DNA from: Deltaproteobacteria bacterium
GTDB taxonomy: Bacteria; Desulfobacterota; Desulfobacteria; Desulfobacterales; UBA11574
Length of the DNA: 7,228 bases
Direction: 5' to 3'
Assembly: GCA_019313025.1 (NCBI GenBank)
Contig: JAFDCA010000627.1
Location: forward strand, 1 to 7,228
The first letter of the stretch is position 1. The number at the start of each line of letters is the position of its first letter. Both the position numbers and the translations under genes were made by a program. Below are positions 5,425 through 7,228 of this stretch, in pieces. The notes beneath the pieces were generated by a model. The model did not search any database. It was given only the letters and a program-made list of their open reading frames with translations, and was not told where the DNA came from.

Positions 5425-7047
5425 GTGAAACCGTCAGACCTTTCAATCATCGATGTCCTCGATTTTCAACCCGACAGTGGATTGGTCGAACTGGAAAACA
5501 GACGCGTCCTGATATTCGATGGTAATATTTTAATGGAACTGCGTCGCATGATCGTTGAGAATCTCGGATGGGAAGAGTGCCAACCTGTAATTTTTCACTA
5601 CGGGTATGAAGTAGGAAACATGGATGCAAAAAGTCTTGGCCAGATGTACCAATGGGATAGCAAGGAAGAATGGTTTCAGGCAGGCACCATGATGCAAACC
5701 CAAAGGGGTTATTGCAAAACGGTATTGAATTATCTTTCTTTTGATCCGAATCAGAAACAATTGCTTTTTCGCGGCCGATGGTACAATTCTTACGAAGTCG
5801 ATTCTCACAAACATCTTAAACTCACAGATTCCGGCCCGGTATGCTATGTGTTATGCGGCTACCTAAGTGGTTATGCTTCTTATTGTTTCGACCGGGAAGT
5901 CCTGGTTCAAGAACAGGAATGCCTCCATAGGCAGCACTGTTCGTTCGAGGGAAGGTTCGTAGAAGAATGGGGAAGTTCGGGAATGAAATTTATGGAAGCC
6001 AGCAAAGATCATAACCTCAAGCATAAATATACCCAGTTAAATAAAAAAATGGCAGCCAGCCGTAGCAAAAAGGTTCCCAGAAACAAGAAAGAGCAAGCAG
6101 AGGAAATTAGCATCCACAACTATTCAGAAATGTTGCCTTTCCGGAGCAAAAGCATGTCAAGAGTTTTGGAAATGGCACACCAAGTGGCCAACACGGTTGC
6201 CAATGTGTTGATTACAGGAGAAACAGGTGTAGGTAAAGAGGTTATCGCCAATTTCATACATTCAGTATCTCCGAAATCAGCGTCCAGATTTTTGCCGATC
6301 AACTGCACGGCTTTGCCGTTGACTTTGCTGGAATCCGAGTTGTTTGGACATGTTAAAGGATCTTTCACCGGTGCTGATCGAAATAAAAGAGGGCTGCTTA
6401 TTGAAGCCGGAAACGGAACCATTTTTCTCGATGAGATTGGAGATATTGCCCTTTCGATCCAAGCAAAACTCTTGAGAGCGTTACAGGAAAAAAAAGTTCG
6501 TCCCGTGGGCGGCAACACGGAACTTCCGATCAAGGCCCGTATCATCGCGAGCACCAATAGAAACCTTGAAGAGATGATGAGGGAAGGAAAATTCAGGGCA
6601 GACCTCTACTATCGGCTCAACGTCTTTCCCATTCATATACCGGCGCTCCGTGAACGTAGGAGTGATATACTGCCTATCGCACGTTTCTTTCTGTCAAAGT
6701 TCGCCCCCGGTTCTTTAGGCTTTTCACCGCGGGTCGCCCATATACTCGAAAACTACGACTGGCCGGGTAATGTCAGGGAGCTCGCCAATGCCGTCGAGCG
6801 AGCCAGTATTCTCGCCGGAAAACAAAAAGTTCGACTTGAACATCTCCCACCTGCTCTTACCGTCGGTGATAAGGCTTGCGTATTTAATCACGTCACGGAT
6901 GGATGGCCATCTCTGGAGGAACTGGAGCAAAAATATATTTTAAGTGTGCTGGATCACTGTGAAGGGAAGAAGATGAAAGCGGCCCAACTGCTGGGTATCG
7001 GTTCCAACACCCTGTGGCGAAAACTTAAAAAATATCAGCCTGACTAA
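5425..7047 (+). CDS. Sigma-54-dependent transcriptional activator, XylR/DmpR type with V4R sensor
   Basis: This 540-residue cytoplasmic regulator starts with GTG at 5425, six bases after GGAGG (5414-5418). Residues about 10-110 resemble the XylR_N activation domain. Residues about 115-180 form a V4R effector domain ending in REVLVQEQECLHRQHCSFEG, with Cys140, Glu163, Cys166 and Cys172 as candidate zinc ligands by analogy with MopR. A basic linker follows (about 195-228). The AAA+ domain carries Walker A GETGVGK (265-271), the sigma-54 contact loop as GSFTGA (312-317), Walker B IFLDE (333-337), STN (376-378), FRADLYYRL with arginine-finger candidates Arg391 and Arg397, and WPGNVREL (446-453). 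A Fis-type helix-turn-helix lies at about 500-537 (KAAQLLGIGSNTLWRKLKKY). There is no receiver domain, so activation by a small ligand is expected; the ligand is unknown. Two sigma-54-like promoters nearby make the rhodanese gene and the methyltransferase operon likely targets. Ala-to-Ser in the usual GAFTGA is a modest variation. Confidence 0.93.
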   Translation: MKPSDLSIIDVLDFQPDSGLVELENRRVLIFDGNILMELRRMIVENLGWEECQPVIFHYGYEVGNMDAKSLGQMYQWDSKEEWFQAGTMMQTQRGYCKTVLNYLSFDPNQKQLLFRGRWYNSYEVDSHKHLKLTDSGPVCYVLCGYLSGYASYCFDREVLVQEQECLHRQHCSFEGRFVEEWGSSGMKFMEASKDHNLKHKYTQLNKKMAASRSKKVPRNKKEQAEEISIHNYSEMLPFRSKSMSRVLEMAHQVANTVANVLITGETGVGKEVIANFIHSVSPKSASRFLPINCTALPLTLLESELFGHVKGSFTGADRNKRGLLIEAGNGTIFLDEIGDIALSIQAKLLRALQEKKVRPVGGNTELPIKARIIASTNRNLEEMMREGKFRADLYYRLNVFPIHIPALRERRSDILPIARFFLSKFAPGSLGFSPRVAHILENYDWPGNVRELANAVERASILAGKQKVRLEHLPPALTVGDKACVFNHVTDGWPSLEELEQKYILSVLDHCEGKKMKAAQLLGIGSNTLWRKLKKYQPD

Positions 7048-7228
7048 CCCGGATTTTCTAACGCTTATAGCTATTGTCAGAATAACCTTCCGTTTCATCC
7101 GCCGGATCATTTCGTTGAGATCTGCAAGAACTCGCAAACAAAAGCGCGTAAAAGAGAACATGTCCATGGCTTTTTAGAATATCGTTCAGTAGTTTGATTT
7201 TATGTTTTAATTTGAAATACTTCGAAGA
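7048..7228. other. Region after the activator gene, nothing recognisable
   Basis: The final 181 bp contain no convincing gene start, no strong hairpin with a T-tract and no tRNA-like fold. The last 50 bases are AT-rich, which may mark a promoter region of a gene beyond the edge. The terminator of the activator gene, if any, is not visible here. Confidence 0.5.

Noticed and set aside
6940..7167. Minus-strand 75-codon open frame across the end of the activator gene
   Set aside because: It overlaps the conserved helix-turn-helix coding region on the other strand and shows no ribosome site or recognisable domain.

Overview
The window looks like chromosomal DNA of an anaerobic Gram-negative bacterium, most likely a sulfate reducer or syntroph of the Desulfobacterota. 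This is inferred from the gene mix: corrinoid/tetrahydrofolate methyl transfer, a sigma-54 activator with a V4R sensor, and a signal-peptide rhodanese protein. GC content is moderate. No phylogenetic marker is present, so the assignment is tentative. I saw no tRNA, rRNA, CRISPR array or insertion sequence.

Layout. Positions 1-973 (+) hold two overlapping genes of unknown function, the first cut by the left edge. Positions 994-3977 (-) hold a two-gene operon: a methyltetrahydrofolate:corrinoid methyltransferase-like protein (first in transcription), then, after 29 bp, an iron-sulfur ASKHA ATPase of the RACo/RamA type that reactivates corrinoid proteins. Positions 4204-5022 (-) encode an exported single-domain rhodanese-like protein. 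After a 402-bp divergent control region, positions 5425-7047 (+) encode a sigma-54-dependent activator of the XylR/DmpR type (XylR_N, V4R, AAA+, Fis-type HTH). The last 181 bp hold no recognisable gene.

How it may fit together. The methyltransferase operon is preceded by a near-consensus sigma-54 promoter (TGGCACG-N4-TTGTA, minus strand, 4061-4076). It directly abuts the T-tract of the intrinsic terminator of the upstream rhodanese gene. A weaker sigma-54-like element (TGGCATA-N4-TTGAA) precedes the rhodanese gene. The activator has a sigma-70-like promoter (TTGACT-N17-TAGATT) whose spacer and -10 box lie inside a perfect 18-bp-arm palindrome (5333-5371), a layout suited to autoregulation. 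The simplest reading is a small regulon in which a V4R sensor detects an organic (perhaps methylated or aromatic) compound and switches on methyl-group transfer to tetrahydrofolate plus the corrinoid repair ATPase. The substrate-specific methyltransferase and the corrinoid protein are not in the window. The role of the rhodanese protein, and its link to this pathway, is the least explained part.
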